From: an uncultured Bacilli bacterium
GTDB lineage: Bacteria > Bacillota_I > Bacilli_A > RFN20 > CAG-826
Direction: 5' to 3'
NCBI GenBank assembly: GCA_905236715.1
Contig: CAJOMQ010000016.1
Location: 1-59,968, forward strand
DNA: 59,968 bases
The notes under the pieces are model-generated. The model saw only the letters and a program-made list of their open reading frames with translations. It ran no database searches and had not been told where the DNA came from. Position 1 is the first letter of the stretch. Each line of letters starts with the position of its first letter. Position numbers and translations under genes: made by a program. Shown in pieces: positions 27,915 to 37,786 of this stretch.

Positions 27915-28391
27915 ATGGCAGAAGAAAAGAAAGCCGCAGCGAAAAGCAAAAAGGCTGAAAAAGTCGAAGAAACCGCTGTTGTAGAAGAGCCAAAAGCTGC
28001 TCCTAAAAAAGCCAAAAAAGCTGAAAAGAAAGTCGAGACTCCTAAAAAGCCCATGCCCACCGAGGCCAGAGCGATTGCCAAAAACGTTCGCGTCACTCCT
28101 CGTAAAGCCAGACTCGTCATGGACTTAGTCCGTGGTAAGGATGTCAAAGACGCGCTCGGTATCCTTAATAATGTTAATCGCGCCGCCAGCGAGCCCGTGA
28201 AGAAACTTATTAAAAGTGCCGTCGCCAATGCCGTTAATAACTTCGGCATGGATGAAGAAAGCTTATATATCGCCCAAATCTGGGCCAATGATGGCTTAAG
28301 AATGAAAAGATACTTACCAAGAGCGAAAGGTTCTGCTTCTGGTTTAGTAAAGAGAAACTCCCACTTATATGTGGTAGTGAAAATGAGATAG
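27915..28391 (+). CDS. rplV: 50S ribosomal protein L22 (uL22) with long Lys/Ala-rich N-terminus
   Basis: 158 aa against the usual ~110. Residues 1-50 are a low-complexity stretch of Lys, Ala, Glu and Pro, then the real domain begins at TEARAIAKNVRVTPRKARLVMDLVRGK. The tunnel hairpin tip (WANDGLRMKRYLPRAKGSA) is intact. The N-terminus of L22 is surface exposed, so the tail should hang off the ribosome. GGAGG ribosome site and a good ATG support the long start. Confidence 0.97.
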   Translation: MAEEKKAAAKSKKAEKVEETAVVEEPKAAPKKAKKAEKKVETPKKPMPTEARAIAKNVRVTPRKARLVMDLVRGKDVKDALGILNNVNRAASEPVKKLIKSAVANAVNNFGMDEESLYIAQIWANDGLRMKRYLPRAKGSASGLVKRNSHLYVVVKMR

Positions 28392-28408
28392 GAGGAAAGC
28401 AAAATACT

Positions 28409-29086
28409 ATGGGTCAAAAAGTTAATCCAGTAGGTATGCGTGTTGGTATCAACCGTGATTGGAATTCACGTTGGTATGCGAACGACAACGATTATCATGT
28501 GTTCCTCAACGAAGATATCAAAATTCGTCAATATCTCGAAAAGAACCTCAAAGATGCCTTACTATCACATGTCGAAATCGAAAGAACCAAAAATGACAAA
28601 GGCAATAACTTAGTTGTCTCCGTCTTCGTGGCTCGTCCTGGTGTCGTCATTGGACAAGAAGGCAAAAACATTAACAAACTCAAAGAAGAACTCGTCAAAT
28701 TAACCGGAAATAAAGATCTCCGCATTGAAACTGTGGAAGTGAAAAACCCCGATTTAGACGCCACAATTGTCGCCCAAAGCATTGGCCAACAATTAGAAGC
28801 TCGTGCTTCCTTCAGAAGTGCACAAAAGAAAGCGATCCAAAGAGTGCGCAAAGCCGGTGCCAAAGGTTGCCGTACATTAGTATCTGGCCGTCTTGGTGGC
28901 GCGGATATCGCCCGTAGCGAAGGTTATAAAGAAGGTATCATTCCTCTTCATACTCTCCGCAGTGATATCGACTATGCTTGCTACCACGCTGCTACGCAAT
29001 ATGGCCGCTTAGGTGTCAAAGTGTGGATCTGCCGTGGCGAAATTCGTCCTGAGCTTGCGAAGAAAAAAGACGCGAAAGGAGAATAG
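28409..29086 (+). CDS. rpsC: 30S ribosomal protein S3 (uS3)
   Basis: 225 aa, full length. mRNA entry and helicase site. KH domain around 62-110 ([22 protein letters not shown] contains the GxxG loop) and the C-terminal [22 protein letters not shown]. Starts [18 protein letters not shown] ribosome site; the stop is followed 2 bases later by L16. Confidence 0.99.
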   Translation: MGQKVNPVGMRVGINRDWNSRWYANDNDYHVFLNEDIKIRQYLEKNLKDALLSHVEIERTKNDKGNNLVVSVFVARPGVVIGQEGKNINKLKEELVKLTGNKDLRIETVEVKNPDLDATIVAQSIGQQLEARASFRSAQKKAIQRVRKAGAKGCRTLVSGRLGGADIARSEGYKEGIIPLHTLRSDIDYACYHAATQYGRLGVKVWICRGEIRPELAKKKDAKGE

Positions 29087-29088
29087 TC

Positions 29089-29502
29089 ATGTTACAACCA
29101 AAAAGAACAAAGTATCGTCGTCCTCATATCTTAAAATATGAAGGAAAAGCGACTTCCGGAACCACCGTGGCCTTTGGTGAATATGGCTTAGTCGCCTTAG
29201 AAGGTACATGGATTACCGCTCGCCAAATTGAAGCAGCTCGTATCGTCATGTCCCGTTATACCAAAAGAGGAGGAAACGTCTACATTCGTATCTTCCCCCA
29301 ATTAGCCAAAACCAAGAAACCTGCCGAAGTTCGTATGGGTTCTGGTAAAGGTTCCCCAGAAGAATGGGTAGCTGTCGTCAAACAAGGCACTGTCATGTTT
29401 GAAATGAATGGCGTCGCGGATAACATCGCTCGTGAAGCGCTCCGCTTAGCCTCCTACAAGCTTCCCATCAAATGTAAAGTAGTCAAGAAAGGTGAGGAAT
29501 AA
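29089..29502 (+). CDS. rplP: 50S ribosomal protein L16 (uL16)
   Basis: 137 aa, normal length. Organises the A-site finger and tRNA binding. Start [13 protein letters not shown] and [22 protein letters not shown] (the arginine loop) are intact. AAAGGAGAA ribosome site inside S3. Confidence 0.99.
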   Translation: MLQPKRTKYRRPHILKYEGKATSGTTVAFGEYGLVALEGTWITARQIEAARIVMSRYTKRGGNVYIRIFPQLAKTKKPAEVRMGSGKGSPEEWVAVVKQGTVMFEMNGVADNIAREALRLASYKLPIKCKVVKKGEE

Positions 29503-29505
29503 TTT

Positions 29506-29706
29506 ATGAAAATTAATGAAGTTCGTGAATTAACAACGAGTGAATTAAAAGACAAATTATACTCACTCAAAGAACAACTCTTTGAACTCCGTAGAAAGAA
29601 AGCTGTCGGAGCTCTCGAAAGAGGCGAAGACGTGAGAGACGTCAGAAAAGATATCGCCCGCGTGAACTTAGTCTTACGCGAACGCGAAATCGCCGAAAAT
29701 AAATAA
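29506..29706 (+). CDS. rpmC: 50S ribosomal protein L29 (uL29)
   Basis: 66 aa, a two-helix hairpin near the tunnel exit. [29 protein letters not shown] is the first helix; [19 protein letters not shown] is the second with its conserved IAR. Only 3 bases follow the L16 stop; GTGAGGAA supplies the ribosome site. Confidence 0.98.
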   Translation: MKINEVRELTTSELKDKLYSLKEQLFELRRKKAVGALERGEDVRDVRKDIARVNLVLREREIAENK

Positions 29707-29720
29707 GGAGGAAAATGTTC

Positions 29721-30143
29721 ATGGAAAGAGAAGTTGCTGCTCGTAGAACAGTACAAGGTGTTGTCGTCAGCGATAAGAACGCCAAGACCATTGTCGTCCT
29801 TGTTGAAACGCATAAACGCCACGCCAAATATGGCAAACGTGTCAAATACGGTAAAAAATATTATGCGCATGATGAAAACGAAGTCGCCAAAGTCGGCGAT
29901 ACCGTCACCATCATGGAATGCCGTAAATTATCCGCTTTAAAACGTTTCAGACTCGTCAGCGTCGATAAGAAAGCTGAATTAACAGTCAAACAAGCTGAAG
30001 CGGAATTAAAAGCCGAAGAAATCGGCGAAACCACAGTCGAAGAAAAAGTAGAAGAAGTCAAAGTGGAAGAACCCGCTGAGAAACCTGCTACTAGAAAGGC
30101 TAGTGCAAAAAAAGAAGAAAAAGAAAAGGAGGAAGATAAGTAA
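29721..30143 (+). CDS. rpsQ: 30S ribosomal protein S17 (uS17) with acidic C-terminal tail
   Basis: 140 aa from ATG 29721; an ATG at 29715 is too close (3 bases) to the AAGGAGG. OB-fold core ([21 protein letters not shown] to KALKRF-like end) occupies the first ~85 residues. A further ~55 residues rich in Glu, Lys and Ala follow, far beyond the usual C-terminus. The stop overlaps the L14 ATG by one base. The tail is codon-normal and has no internal start, so it is part of S17. Confidence 0.96.
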   Translation: MEREVAARRTVQGVVVSDKNAKTIVVLVETHKRHAKYGKRVKYGKKYYAHDENEVAKVGDTVTIMECRKLSALKRFRLVSVDKKAELTVKQAEAELKAEEIGETTVEEKVEEVKVEEPAEKPATRKASAKKEEKEKEEDK

Positions 30144-30520
30144 TGATCCAGAAAGAAACAAACCTTGTTGTCGCTGATAACAGTGGTGCACGTTCGGTTC
30201 GTGCTTTCACCCTCTATGGCGGTTCTTGGAAGAAATCCGCTACCATCGGAGACATCATTAAATGTGCTGTCAAAGATGCCATTCCTAACGGCAAAGTGAA
30301 AAAAGGCGATGTCGTTAGATGTGTCATTGTGAGAACAAAACACGCCATCAATAGACCAGATGGATCTACCATAGCCTTTGATGACAATGCTGTTGTTATT
30401 ATTAATGATGATAACGCGCCTATAGGTACACGTGTCTTTGGACCTGTGGCTCGTGAATTAAGAGATAAGGGTCAAGAAGGATTCATGAAAATTGTCTCCT
30501 TAGCCCCTGAAGTGTTATAA
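30143..30520 (+). CDS. rplN: 50S ribosomal protein L14 (uL14)
   Basis: 125 aa, normal length. Interface protein that forms a bridge with the small subunit and binds L19 and Rsf[18 protein letters not shown] start and [13 protein letters not shown] near the end are diagnostic. ATG overlaps the S17 stop; AAAGGAGGAAG ribosome site is within S17. Confidence 0.99.
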   Translation: MIQKETNLVVADNSGARSVRAFTLYGGSWKKSATIGDIIKCAVKDAIPNGKVKKGDVVRCVIVRTKHAINRPDGSTIAFDDNAVVIINDDNAPIGTRVFGPVARELRDKGQEGFMKIVSLAPEVL

Positions 30521-30537
30521 GAAGGAGGAGACGTTCA

Positions 30538-30843
30538 ATGAATTTACGTACTGGTGATAAAGTCGTCGTTATCGCAGGTCGCGATAAAGGCAAAGAAGGA
30601 ACCATTCAAAAAGTGATTCCTGAATCCAACCGTGTCGTTGTTGAAGGTGTAAACCTCCGCAAAAAACACAAAAAACCAACCCAAGCTAACCCCGATGGAG
30701 GAATCGTGGAAATCTATGCTCCTATCGATGCCTCTAATGTCATGTTAGTGGACCCAAAAACGAAGAAACCAACTCGTATTGGTCACAAAGTCGTCAAGGG
30801 TAAAAAAGTCCGCTATGCGAAGAAAAGCGGCACCGTGTTATAA
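30538..30843 (+). CDS. rplX: 50S ribosomal protein L24 (uL24)
   Basis: 101 aa. Assembly initiator with a KOW fold: [21 protein letters not shown] and [27 protein letters not shown] ribosome site. Directly upstream of the fused L5 gene. Confidence 0.98.
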   Translation: MNLRTGDKVVVIAGRDKGKEGTIQKVIPESNRVVVEGVNLRKKHKKPTQANPDGGIVEIYAPIDASNVMLVDPKTKKPTRIGHKVVKGKKVRYAKKSGTVL

Positions 30844-30857
30844 GGAGGAAAGAAAAT

Positions 30858-31949
30858 ATGGCATCCAAATTTGTTGTCAAGAAAACCAATACTGGTTATA
30901 ACTTCCTTCTTGTTGCCACTAATGGACAACCGGTGGGAAGCTCCCAAGTTTATTCTTCCTTAGCCGCTGCGCAAGCGGGTTGCGAATCTGTTCGCAAAGC
31001 CTCTGAAGTCGCGGGTATCGAAGATCAAACATCCGAAGGTTTTGAAGAATTAAAAAATCCCAAATTTGTCGTTTATGTCGATAAAGCGGGTGAATTCCGT
31101 TTCCGTCTTCAAGCCTCCAATGGTCAAAATGTCTTAGCTTCTGAAGGATATACCACCTTAGCCGCCTGTAAAAATGGTTGTGCTTCCGTGGTGAAAAATG
31201 CCGCTAATGCTTCTATTGAAGTTTTAGAAGATGAAAAAGCGGAAAAACCTGAAGCTAAAGAAGAACCAAAGAAAGAAAAACCTGCCAAAGCTGAACCCAA
31301 AGCGGAACCTGCTCCTAAGGCGGAAGCCAAAGAAGAAAAACCCGCTCCTAAGAAAGCCGAAGCAAAACCAGCCAAAAAGTCTGGTAATGGTAATAAAAAA
31401 GCGAACATCGTCAACCGTTTACAAGTGAAATACGAAAACGAAGTGCGTAAAGCCTTATTAGAACAATTCCATTATTCTTCTACTATGGAAATCCCCGCAC
31501 TCAACAAAATCGTCATTAACATCGGTGTTGGTGATGCCACACAAGACGGCAAACGTCTTGAAGAAGCGGTCGCGGAATTAACACAAATTTCCGGTCAAAA
31601 ACCCGTTATTACCAAAGCTAAGAAATCAATCGCTGCCTTCAAATTAAGAGAAGGACAAGAAATTGGCTGTAAAGTCACATTAAGAGGTATCAGAATGTGG
31701 GACTTCTTCGATAAATTAGTCTCCATCTCCCTCCCCCGTGTGAGAGACTTCCGTGGCGTTTCTCGTAACGCTTTCGATGGTCGTGGAAGTTATACCCTTG
31801 GTATCAAGGAACAATTAATCTTCCCGGAAATTGACTATGATAAAGTCACAAAAGTGCGTGGTATGGATATCGTAATCGTTACCACCGCGAAAACCGATAA
31901 AGAAGCGTATGCCTTATTAGAATTATTAGGCATGCCCTTCCGTCGCTAG
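30858..31949 (+). CDS. rplE: Fusion: two DUF1508 domains + charged linker + ribosomal protein L5 (uL5)
   Basis: 363 aa where L5 is normally ~180. Residues 3-52 ([21 protein letters not shown]...) and 68-121 ([22 protein letters not shown]...) are two YegP-type DUF1508 repeats, each with the motif F-x(n)-A-x-NGQ-x(n)-Y-x-x-L-A-A-C/A and a GC pair. Residues ~125-180 are a Lys/Glu/Pro/Ala linker. L5 proper runs from ~184 ([11 protein letters not shown]) to the end, with [20 protein letters not shown], and the PFRR terminus intact. There is a strong AAGGAGG at the first ATG and no start codon with ribosome site near the L5 boundary, so one polypeptide is expected. L5 sits in the central protuberance beside 5S rRNA; the extra domains would extend from there. 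Their role is unknown. Confidence 0.93.
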   Translation: MASKFVVKKTNTGYNFLLVATNGQPVGSSQVYSSLAAAQAGCESVRKASEVAGIEDQTSEGFEELKNPKFVVYVDKAGEFRFRLQASNGQNVLASEGYTTLAACKNGCASVVKNAANASIEVLEDEKAEKPEAKEEPKKEKPAKAEPKAEPAPKAEAKEEKPAPKKAEAKPAKKSGNGNKKANIVNRLQVKYENEVRKALLEQFHYSSTMEIPALNKIVINIGVGDATQDGKRLEEAVAELTQISGQKPVITKAKKSIAAFKLREGQEIGCKVTLRGIRMWDFFDKLVSISLPRVRDFRGVSRNAFDGRGSYTLGIKEQLIFPEIDYDKVTKVRGMDIVIVTTAKTDKEAYALLELLGMPFRR

Positions 31950-31963
31950 AAAGGAGAACGACA

Positions 31964-32149
31964 ATGGCAAAAACTAGTTTAAAAGTTCGTCAATCTCGCC
32001 CACAAAAATATAAAGTGAGAGAATACACTCGTTGTGAACGCTGCGGTCGTCCCCATTCAGTGTATAGCAAATTCCATTTATGCCGTATTTGCATTAGAGA
32101 ATTAGCCTATAAAGGTGAAATTCCCGGCATGAAAAAATCATCTTGGTAA
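31964..32149 (+). CDS. rpsN: 30S ribosomal protein S14, zinc type (uS14)
   Basis: 61 aa, the short C+ form. Zinc ligands in [20 protein letters not shown] (residues 24-43). [20 protein letters not shown] start. GAAAGGAGAA ribosome site. Confidence 0.98.
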   Translation: MAKTSLKVRQSRPQKYKVREYTRCERCGRPHSVYSKFHLCRICIRELAYKGEIPGMKKSSW

Positions 32150-32172
32150 GATAAGGAGGATATCGATTAATT

Positions 32173-32565
32173 ATGATGACTGATCCAATTGCGGATATGC
32201 TCACACGCATTAGAAACGCAAACGCATTAAAATATGAATCTGTAAAGATGCCCTCATCCAAGATGAAAGTGGAAATCGCGAAGATTCTAAAAGAAGAAGG
32301 CTTCATCTCTGAATACAAAGTTCGTGGTGAAGTGAAAAAAGAATTAACTATCACTCTTAAATATGCCGAAGATGGCACCCGTGTTATCTCTGGCTTAAAG
32401 AAAATTTCTAAACCAGGCTTACGTGTTAACGTCGGTTGTGAAAAACTTCCTAAAGTTTTAAAAGGTTTAGGTATTGCTATTATTTCGACCTCCCAAGGTG
32501 TCATGACTGATGCAAAAGCCAGAACACTTGGTATCGGTGGTGAAGTAATCGCTTATGTCTGGTAG
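32173..32565 (+). CDS. rpsH: 30S ribosomal protein S8 (uS8)
   Basis: 130 aa, normal length. Central-domain organiser and, in E. coli, a repressor of this cluster. [16 protein letters not shown] start and [28 protein letters not shown] end. ATG 32173 or 32176; AAGGAGG at 32154-32160 is nearer to optimal for neither, but both give the same protein minus one Met. Confidence 0.98.
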   Translation: MMTDPIADMLTRIRNANALKYESVKMPSSKMKVEIAKILKEEGFISEYKVRGEVKKELTITLKYAEDGTRVISGLKKISKPGLRVNVGCEKLPKVLKGLGIAIISTSQGVMTDAKARTLGIGGEVIAYVW

Positions 32566-32576
32566 GAGGAAAATAT

Positions 32577-33122
32577 ATGTCTCGTATTGGAAATAAACAT
32601 ATCGTTCTCCCCGCTGGTGTGAGTGTGGAATTAAAAGAAAACGCGGCCTTAGTAAAAGGCCCCAAAGGTGAATTATTAGTGCCTGTTAATCATGGCATCA
32701 CCGTCAAGGTCGAAGGCACCACCGTCATTTGTGAAAGAGCAAATGAACAAAAACAAATCAAACAAAACCACGGTACCACTCGTGCGAATATCGCTAATGC
32801 CGTTCACGGTGTCAGCGAAGGATTCAAAAAATCCTTAGAAATGAGAGGTATCGGTTATAAAGCCCAAATGAAAGGCAACGATGTCGAATTATGGGCCGGA
32901 TATAGCCACACCGTGGTCATCACTCCTGATGAAGGAGTCAAAATCAGCTTACCATCCCCAACCGAAATCGTTTGTGAAGGTATTGACAAACAAGCCGTTG
33001 GACAAACCGCTGCTCGTATTCGCGAAGTGCGTAAACCAGAACCATATTTAGGTAAAGGTATTCGTTACAAAGGTGAATATGTGGCCACTAAAGAAGGTAA
33101 GCGCGCCGGCGCTGGTAAATAG
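32577..33122 (+). CDS. rplF: 50S ribosomal protein L6 (uL6)
   Basis: 181 aa, normal length. Two homologous halves at the factor-binding site. MSRIGNKHIVLPAGV start; VGQTAARIREVRKPEPYLGKGIRY in the C-terminal half contacts 23S rRNA. TAGGAGG ribosome site. Confidence 0.99.
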   Translation: MSRIGNKHIVLPAGVSVELKENAALVKGPKGELLVPVNHGITVKVEGTTVICERANEQKQIKQNHGTTRANIANAVHGVSEGFKKSLEMRGIGYKAQMKGNDVELWAGYSHTVVITPDEGVKISLPSPTEIVCEGIDKQAVGQTAARIREVRKPEPYLGKGIRYKGEYVATKEGKRAGAGK

Positions 33123-33141
33123 AGAAAGGAGTTATTAGAAT

Positions 33142-33498
33142 ATGGTTACTAAACAAAGTAAAAATGTCGCTCGTAAAAGAAGACATGCTCGTGTAAGAGC
33201 CAAAATTTCTGGCACAGCCGAAACTCCCCGTCTCTGCCTCTACCGTTCCAACAAGAACATTGAAGCGCAAATTATTGATGATGTCGCAGGACGCACATTA
33301 GTGAGTTCCTCTTCCTTATCATTAAAGCTCGAGAATGGTTCTAATGTGGAAGCCGCCGCTCTTGTCGGTAAGGACATTGCTAGCAAAGCCCTTGCTGCGA
33401 AAATTGAAAAAGTGGTCTTTGACCGCTCTGGTTATGTCTATCATGGCCGTGTCAAAGCCCTTGCTGAAGCCGCTCGTGAAGCTGGCTTAAAATTCTAA
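33142..33498 (+). CDS. rplR: 50S ribosomal protein L18 (uL18)
   Basis: 118 aa. Binds 5S rRNA together with L5. [21 protein letters not shown] and [25 protein letters not shown] end are intact, so the 5S partner of the fused L5 is ordinary. AAAGGAG ribosome site. Confidence 0.98.
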   Translation: MVTKQSKNVARKRRHARVRAKISGTAETPRLCLYRSNKNIEAQIIDDVAGRTLVSSSSLSLKLENGSNVEAAALVGKDIASKALAAKIEKVVFDRSGYVYHGRVKALAEAAREAGLKF

Positions 33499-33512
33499 TG
33501 GAGGATATTGTA

Positions 33513-34148
33513 ATGGAAGAAAAAGAAGTTGTCGTTGCTGAACAAGCAGCCACCGAAGCTCCCGCTACTGAAGCTCCAAAAGAACAAAATGGGGAACTTC
33601 GTCAAAAAGATGCTCGCGCTCCCCGTGGTGATAGACGCCCCAGAGGTGATCGCCGTGGTGAAAAACGTGAACGTCGTGATGAACCCAAAGAATTCGAAGA
33701 ACGTGTAGTCTTCATTAACCGTGTCAGTAAGACCGTCAAAGGTGGTCGTCGTATGAAATTCTCCGCCCTTGTCGTCGTCGGTGACCACAAAGGCCGTTAT
33801 GGCTTCGGTATTGGCAAAGCCGCTGAAGTCCCAGATGCCATTAAGAAAGCTAGCGAATCCGCGAAAAAAGATCTCCATAATATCGTCTTGGTGAAAGGTC
33901 AAACCATCTCCCACGAAATTATCGGTAAATGGGGTGCTTGTAGCGTCTTATTAAAACCAGCCCCAGAAGGTACTGGAATTATCGCTGGTGGTCCTGTGCG
34001 TGCGGTTTTGGAATTAGCCGGTGTCGAAAACGTCTGTTCCAAAGTCTATGGTAGTAGAGCGCCAATTAACATTGTCAGAGCTACCAACCAAGGCTTAATG
34101 AACCTCAAGAGCTACAAGGAAATGAAAGCCCTTCGTGGCAAAGAATAA
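33513..34148 (+). CDS. rpsE: 30S ribosomal protein S5 (uS5) with charged N-terminus
   Basis: 211 aa from ATG 33513, since the GGAGG at 33500 serves that codon, not the overlapping ATG at 33498. The core starts at [32 protein letters not shown] (about residue 50). It carries the S5 double-stranded RNA-binding fold and the [10 protein letters not shown] and [15 protein letters not shown] motifs. The first ~50 residues are Glu/Ala then Arg/Asp/Gly-rich, longer than usual. Confidence 0.97.
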   Translation: MEEKEVVVAEQAATEAPATEAPKEQNGELRQKDARAPRGDRRPRGDRRGEKRERRDEPKEFEERVVFINRVSKTVKGGRRMKFSALVVVGDHKGRYGFGIGKAAEVPDAIKKASESAKKDLHNIVLVKGQTISHEIIGKWGACSVLLKPAPEGTGIIAGGPVRAVLELAGVENVCSKVYGSRAPINIVRATNQGLMNLKSYKEMKALRGKE

Positions 34149-34192
34149 AATCATCTTATTAAATATAAGAAAAAGAACAAGGAGGTGCACAT

Positions 34193-34633
34193 ATGAAACT
34201 ATATGAACTTCAATCGACCGATGGAAGCCGTAAAGAGCATTACCGTAAAGGTAGAGGCTTAGGCTCTGGCAACGGTAAAACCGCTGGCAGTGGTCACAAA
34301 GGACAAAACTCCCGTAGTGGTGGCGGTGTCCGTTTAGGTTTCGAAGGTGGTCAATTACCATTATTCCGTGCCTTACCAAAGCGCGGATTTAAGAACGTCA
34401 ATCATATCAGTTATGCTGTGATCAACGTGCAAGATCTCAATCGATTTGCCGATGGTACAGTGGTCTCCCCCGCATTGCTAAAAGAAACTGGTTTATTAAC
34501 CAAGGAATATAATGGCTTAAAAGTGTTAGGTAATGGTCAATTACAAAAGAAATTGACTGTGCAAGCTAACGCCTTCAGCAAATCTGCGGAAAAGGCCATT
34601 AGTGATGCCGGTGGCAAAATTGAGGTGATCTAA
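34193..34633 (+). CDS. rplO: 50S ribosomal protein L15 (uL15)
   Basis: 146 aa, normal length. [38 protein letters not shown]... is the flexible N-terminus; [21 protein letters not shown] is the core. AAGGAGG ribosome site. L30 normally lies between S5 and L15, but the 44 bases here (34149-34192) hold no gene. Confidence 0.98.
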   Translation: MKLYELQSTDGSRKEHYRKGRGLGSGNGKTAGSGHKGQNSRSGGGVRLGFEGGQLPLFRALPKRGFKNVNHISYAVINVQDLNRFADGTVVSPALLKETGLLTKEYNGLKVLGNGQLQKKLTVQANAFSKSAEKAISDAGGKIEVI

Positions 34634-34637
34634 CTTT

Positions 34638-35993
34638 ATGAAAAAAATCGCTTCGATCCTTAAAAATAAAGAAATTATGAATCGTATTTTGTTTACGATT
34701 CTCATCCTCTTTGTCTTCCGCATCGGAGCCCAAATTACAGTTCCGGGTGTCACATTAGGCGAAGATTTAAACAATTATTTGAATAATTCTTATGCCTTAT
34801 CACTCATGAACTTGTTGGGTGGAGGAACCTTACAAAGCTTCTCCATCTTCGCCCTCGGCGTGAGTCCCTACATTACCGCGCAGATTATCGTGGAATTATT
34901 ATCCACCGATGTCTTACCGGCCTTAACCGAACTCAAACGTCAAGGACAAAGCGGAAGAAAAAAGATTGAATTAGCCACTCGTTACTTAACATTAATGTTA
35001 GGTGCGGTTCAAGCCTATGGTATTATTCAAACCATGAAAACTAGCGACGCTATTTCCTTCCAAATGGCTTCGCAAGAATGGCTCACCTATATCTACATCA
35101 TCGTCGTGATGATGGCGGGTTCCATGGTGGTTATGTGGCTCGGCGACAGAATTTCTGTCAAAGGTATTGGTAATGGTATCTCGATGATTATCTTTGCCGG
35201 TATCGTCTGCTCCTTACCAAGTCAAATTGGTAATGCCTGGAGCTTATGGGTATCTAACGTGGCCTTACAAGGACAAGATTCCGCGCGTATCGCTGGTATC
35301 TTCAAATTTATCCTTTATATCCTCGCTTACTTACTCATCATTGCGTTTGTCACATTTATCGAACTCTCAAAGAGAAAGATACCTGTGCAACACAGTGGCA
35401 AAGGCGGCGGCCAAACGCAATCCATGGCCCGCGCCAGCTTCTTGCCGATTAAGATTAACTCCGCTGGTGTCATTCCTGTCATCTTCGCCAGTTCCATCTT
35501 AATGGCACCGAGCGTTATTGTCGCATTCGTTGATGCTTCCCATTCTAACGATGCTTGGTTAAATATCTTCCAAACCAGCAAAATGGTGGATATGGGAGGT
35601 TGGTCAATGCCTTGGGGATTAATTATCTATATTATTCTTACCATCGCCTTTACCTTCTTCTATGCGAACATTCAAATTAATCCAGAACAACTAGCGGAAA
35701 ACTTCCAAAAGAATGGTAGTTATATCCCTGGTATTCATACTGGTAATGAGACCGAACGTTATGTCCGTAAAGTCTTAAACCGCGTCACCTTCCTCGGTGC
35801 GATTGCCTTAGCCCTTATCGCGGCTTTACCACCTGTTCTCACTCTCACTGTCTTTAAGGACAATCCGAGCTTAGCTATTGGTGGTACAGGCTTAATCATC
35901 GTCGTTGGTGTGGCGCTTGAAGTCAACAACCAAATCGATGGCTTATTAGCTGGTAAGTCATTTGATGAAGTGGTGGCTAGTGGAGGGAGATAA
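34638..35993 (+). CDS. secY: Preprotein translocase subunit SecY
   Basis: 451 aa, ten membrane helices. Protein-conducting channel of the Sec system. Plug and lateral-gate regions are recognisable (LGVSPYITAQIIVELL; ITFIELSKRKIPVQHSGK is the C4 loop that contacts ribosome and SecA). Starts 4 bases after L15 with a GAGGTGAT ribosome site inside it. secE and secG are not in the window. Confidence 0.98.
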   Translation: MKKIASILKNKEIMNRILFTILILFVFRIGAQITVPGVTLGEDLNNYLNNSYALSLMNLLGGGTLQSFSIFALGVSPYITAQIIVELLSTDVLPALTELKRQGQSGRKKIELATRYLTLMLGAVQAYGIIQTMKTSDAISFQMASQEWLTYIYIIVVMMAGSMVVMWLGDRISVKGIGNGISMIIFAGIVCSLPSQIGNAWSLWVSNVALQGQDSARIAGIFKFILYILAYLLIIAFVTFIELSKRKIPVQHSGKGGGQTQSMARASFLPIKINSAGVIPVIFASSILMAPSVIVAFVDASHSNDAWLNIFQTSKMVDMGGWSMPWGLIIYIILTIAFTFFYANIQINPEQLAENFQKNGSYIPGIHTGNETERYVRKVLNRVTFLGAIALALIAALPPVLTLTVFKDNPSLAIGGTGLIIVVGVALEVNNQIDGLLAGKSFDEVVASGGR

Positions 35994-35995
35994 AA

Positions 35996-36646
35996 ATGAA
36001 GAAAAACATCATTTTAATGGGCCCTCCCGGTGCCGGCAAAGGCACTTTGGCCAAGCAACTGTTGAACGCTTTTCCCTTCGTTCATATCTCCACAGGTGAT
36101 ATGTTCCGCGAAGCCATCAAAGCGGGAACAGAATTAGGCAAATTAGCACAATCATATATTGATAAAGGAGACTTAGTTCCTGATGAAGTCACCATCGGCT
36201 TAGTCAAAGAACGTCTCTCCCAAGATGATTGCGCGAATGGATTCATGTTAGATGGATTCCCAAGAACCATTCCCCAAGCGGAAGCTTTGGAAAAAATCTG
36301 CCAAGAAATCCAACGTCCAATCGACGCTGTGGTGAATCTCGATTGTGACGATAAAGAACTGATTAGGCGTATCTCTGGTCGCCGTGTCTGTAAGAATTGT
36401 GGCACCCCCTATCACATCATTACCATGAAACCAAAAGTTGAAGGTATTTGTGATAAATGTGGTGGACCTCTCTTCCAAAGAGCGGATGATAATGAAGAAG
36501 CCTTAAAAGTTCGTTTAGATCACTATGTTCACAGCACTAAACCTCTTCTTGATTTCTATCAAGAGAAAGGCTTATTAGAGAATTTCAATTCTTTAAAAGG
36601 CAGTGAACTATTATTCGATGAAGTCCGTCTATATCTTGGAAAATAA
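35996..36646 (+). CDS. adk: Adenylate kinase
   Basis: 216 aa. Interconverts AMP, ADP and ATP. P-loop GPPGAGKGT (residues 8-16), LDGFPRT, and a zinc-containing LID domain with four Cys (CKNCGTPYH ... CDKCGGPLF). GGAGGG ribosome site overlaps the secY end. Zinc-LID adenylate kinases are typical of Gram-positives. Confidence 0.98.
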   Translation: MKKNIILMGPPGAGKGTLAKQLLNAFPFVHISTGDMFREAIKAGTELGKLAQSYIDKGDLVPDEVTIGLVKERLSQDDCANGFMLDGFPRTIPQAEALEKICQEIQRPIDAVVNLDCDDKELIRRISGRRVCKNCGTPYHIITMKPKVEGICDKCGGPLFQRADDNEEALKVRLDHYVHSTKPLLDFYQEKGLLENFNSLKGSELLFDEVRLYLGK

Positions 36647-36649
36647 AAC

Positions 36650-37411
36650 ATGGTTAGTATCAAATCCGCACGTGAAATAGAGCTGATGAAACAAGCGGGA
36701 AAAGTCGTTGGTTTAGTCTTTCAAACTTTAGAAAAACAGATCCATCCTGGCATGTCCACTTGGGAAATCGATGAAATTGTCGAAGAGACAATGCTCGCTA
36801 ATGACTGTATTCCTTCGGAAAAAGGATATTATGGTTACCCCGCGAGTGCTTGTGTTTCCGTCAATGAAACTTTATTACACGGTATTCCTTCAAAGAAAAT
36901 TATCATTCGTGAAGGCGATATCGTCAGTGTGGATATTGTTGCTAATTACCATGGTTACCATGCTGATGCGTGCCGTACCTTCAAGGTCGGCACCGTCACG
37001 GAACGGGCCTCTCGCCTTGTGGATACCACGAAAGATTGCTTCTTTGCGGCGATTAAATTAATTAAGCCGGGTGTCCACTTAGGTGATATCAGCCATTTTA
37101 TCCAAGAATATATCGAATCTCGTGGTTATAATGTGGTTCGCGAATATACCGGTCACGGTATTGGTAGCCACATGCACGAAGACCCCAACATTCCTAATTA
37201 TGGGAACCCTGGAACCGGAATTATCTTACAAGAAGGCATGGCGCTCGCCATTGAGCCAATGGTGCTGGAAGGCAAAAAAGATGTCCGCGTTCTCGGCGAT
37301 GGGTGGACAGTGAAAAGTCGTGATGGTAAATTGACTTGTCACTATGAAAACACCCTCATTGTCACCCATGATGGTTATCAAATAATCACGATGTATGAAG
37401 GAGAACAATAA
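36650..37411 (+). CDS. map: Methionine aminopeptidase, type I
   Basis: 253 aa. Removes the initiator Met from nascent chains. Metal ligands: Asp in [17 protein letters not shown] (two Asp), His in [12 protein letters not shown], Glu in LAIEPMV, and Glu in HYENTLIV. 3 bases after adk; no clear Shine-Dalgarno besides GGAAAA. Confidence 0.98.
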   Translation: MVSIKSAREIELMKQAGKVVGLVFQTLEKQIHPGMSTWEIDEIVEETMLANDCIPSEKGYYGYPASACVSVNETLLHGIPSKKIIIREGDIVSVDIVANYHGYHADACRTFKVGTVTERASRLVDTTKDCFFAAIKLIKPGVHLGDISHFIQEYIESRGYNVVREYTGHGIGSHMHEDPNIPNYGNPGTGIILQEGMALAIEPMVLEGKKDVRVLGDGWTVKSRDGKLTCHYENTLIVTHDGYQIITMYEGEQ

Positions 37412-37416
37412 CCAAT

Positions 37417-37635
37417 ATGTCCAAACAAGATGTCATCGAAGTGCAGGCGGTCGTGAAAGAGTGTTTACCTAATGCAAACTTTAAGGTACAACTCGAAAAC
37501 GGCGTCGTAATTCAGGCCACCGTTTCTGGAAAAATCCGTATGAATTACATACGCATTCTCCCAGGTGATAGAGTTACGGTAGAAATCTCGCCTTATGATT
37601 TAACACGGGGCCGCATAACATTTAGATTCAAATAG
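37417..37635 (+). CDS. infA: Translation initiation factor IF-1
   Basis: 72 aa OB-fold factor that occupies the A site during initiation. [24 protein letters not shown] and [19 protein letters not shown]-type core are intact. Ribosome site GAAGGAGAA in the map end; 5 bases separate the genes. Confidence 0.98.
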   Translation: MSKQDVIEVQAVVKECLPNANFKVQLENGVVIQATVSGKIRMNYIRILPGDRVTVEISPYDLTRGRITFRFK

Positions 37636-37658
37636 AATCATTTAGGAGGAAAAAACTT

Positions 37659-37772
37659 ATGAAAGTCAGACCCTCAGTCAAACCCATCTGCCCCAAGTGC
37701 AAGGTGATTAAAAGAAATGGCAAAGTGATGGTCATTTGTGTCAATCCCAAGCACAAGCAGAGACAAGGTTAA
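37659..37772 (+). CDS. rpmJ: 50S ribosomal protein L36 (bL36)
   Basis: 37 aa, full length. Zinc form: [27 protein letters not shown] with Cys-Cys-Cys-His ligands. GGAGG at 37645-37649. Its TAA overlaps the AAGGAGG of S13. Confidence 0.97.
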   Translation: MKVRPSVKPICPKCKVIKRNGKVMVICVNPKHKQRQG

Positions 37773-37786
37773 GGAGGAAATAGAAT

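Noticed and set aside
27788-28417. 209-codon minus-strand frame over S19/L22
   Set aside because: Shadow of conserved ribosomal protein genes.
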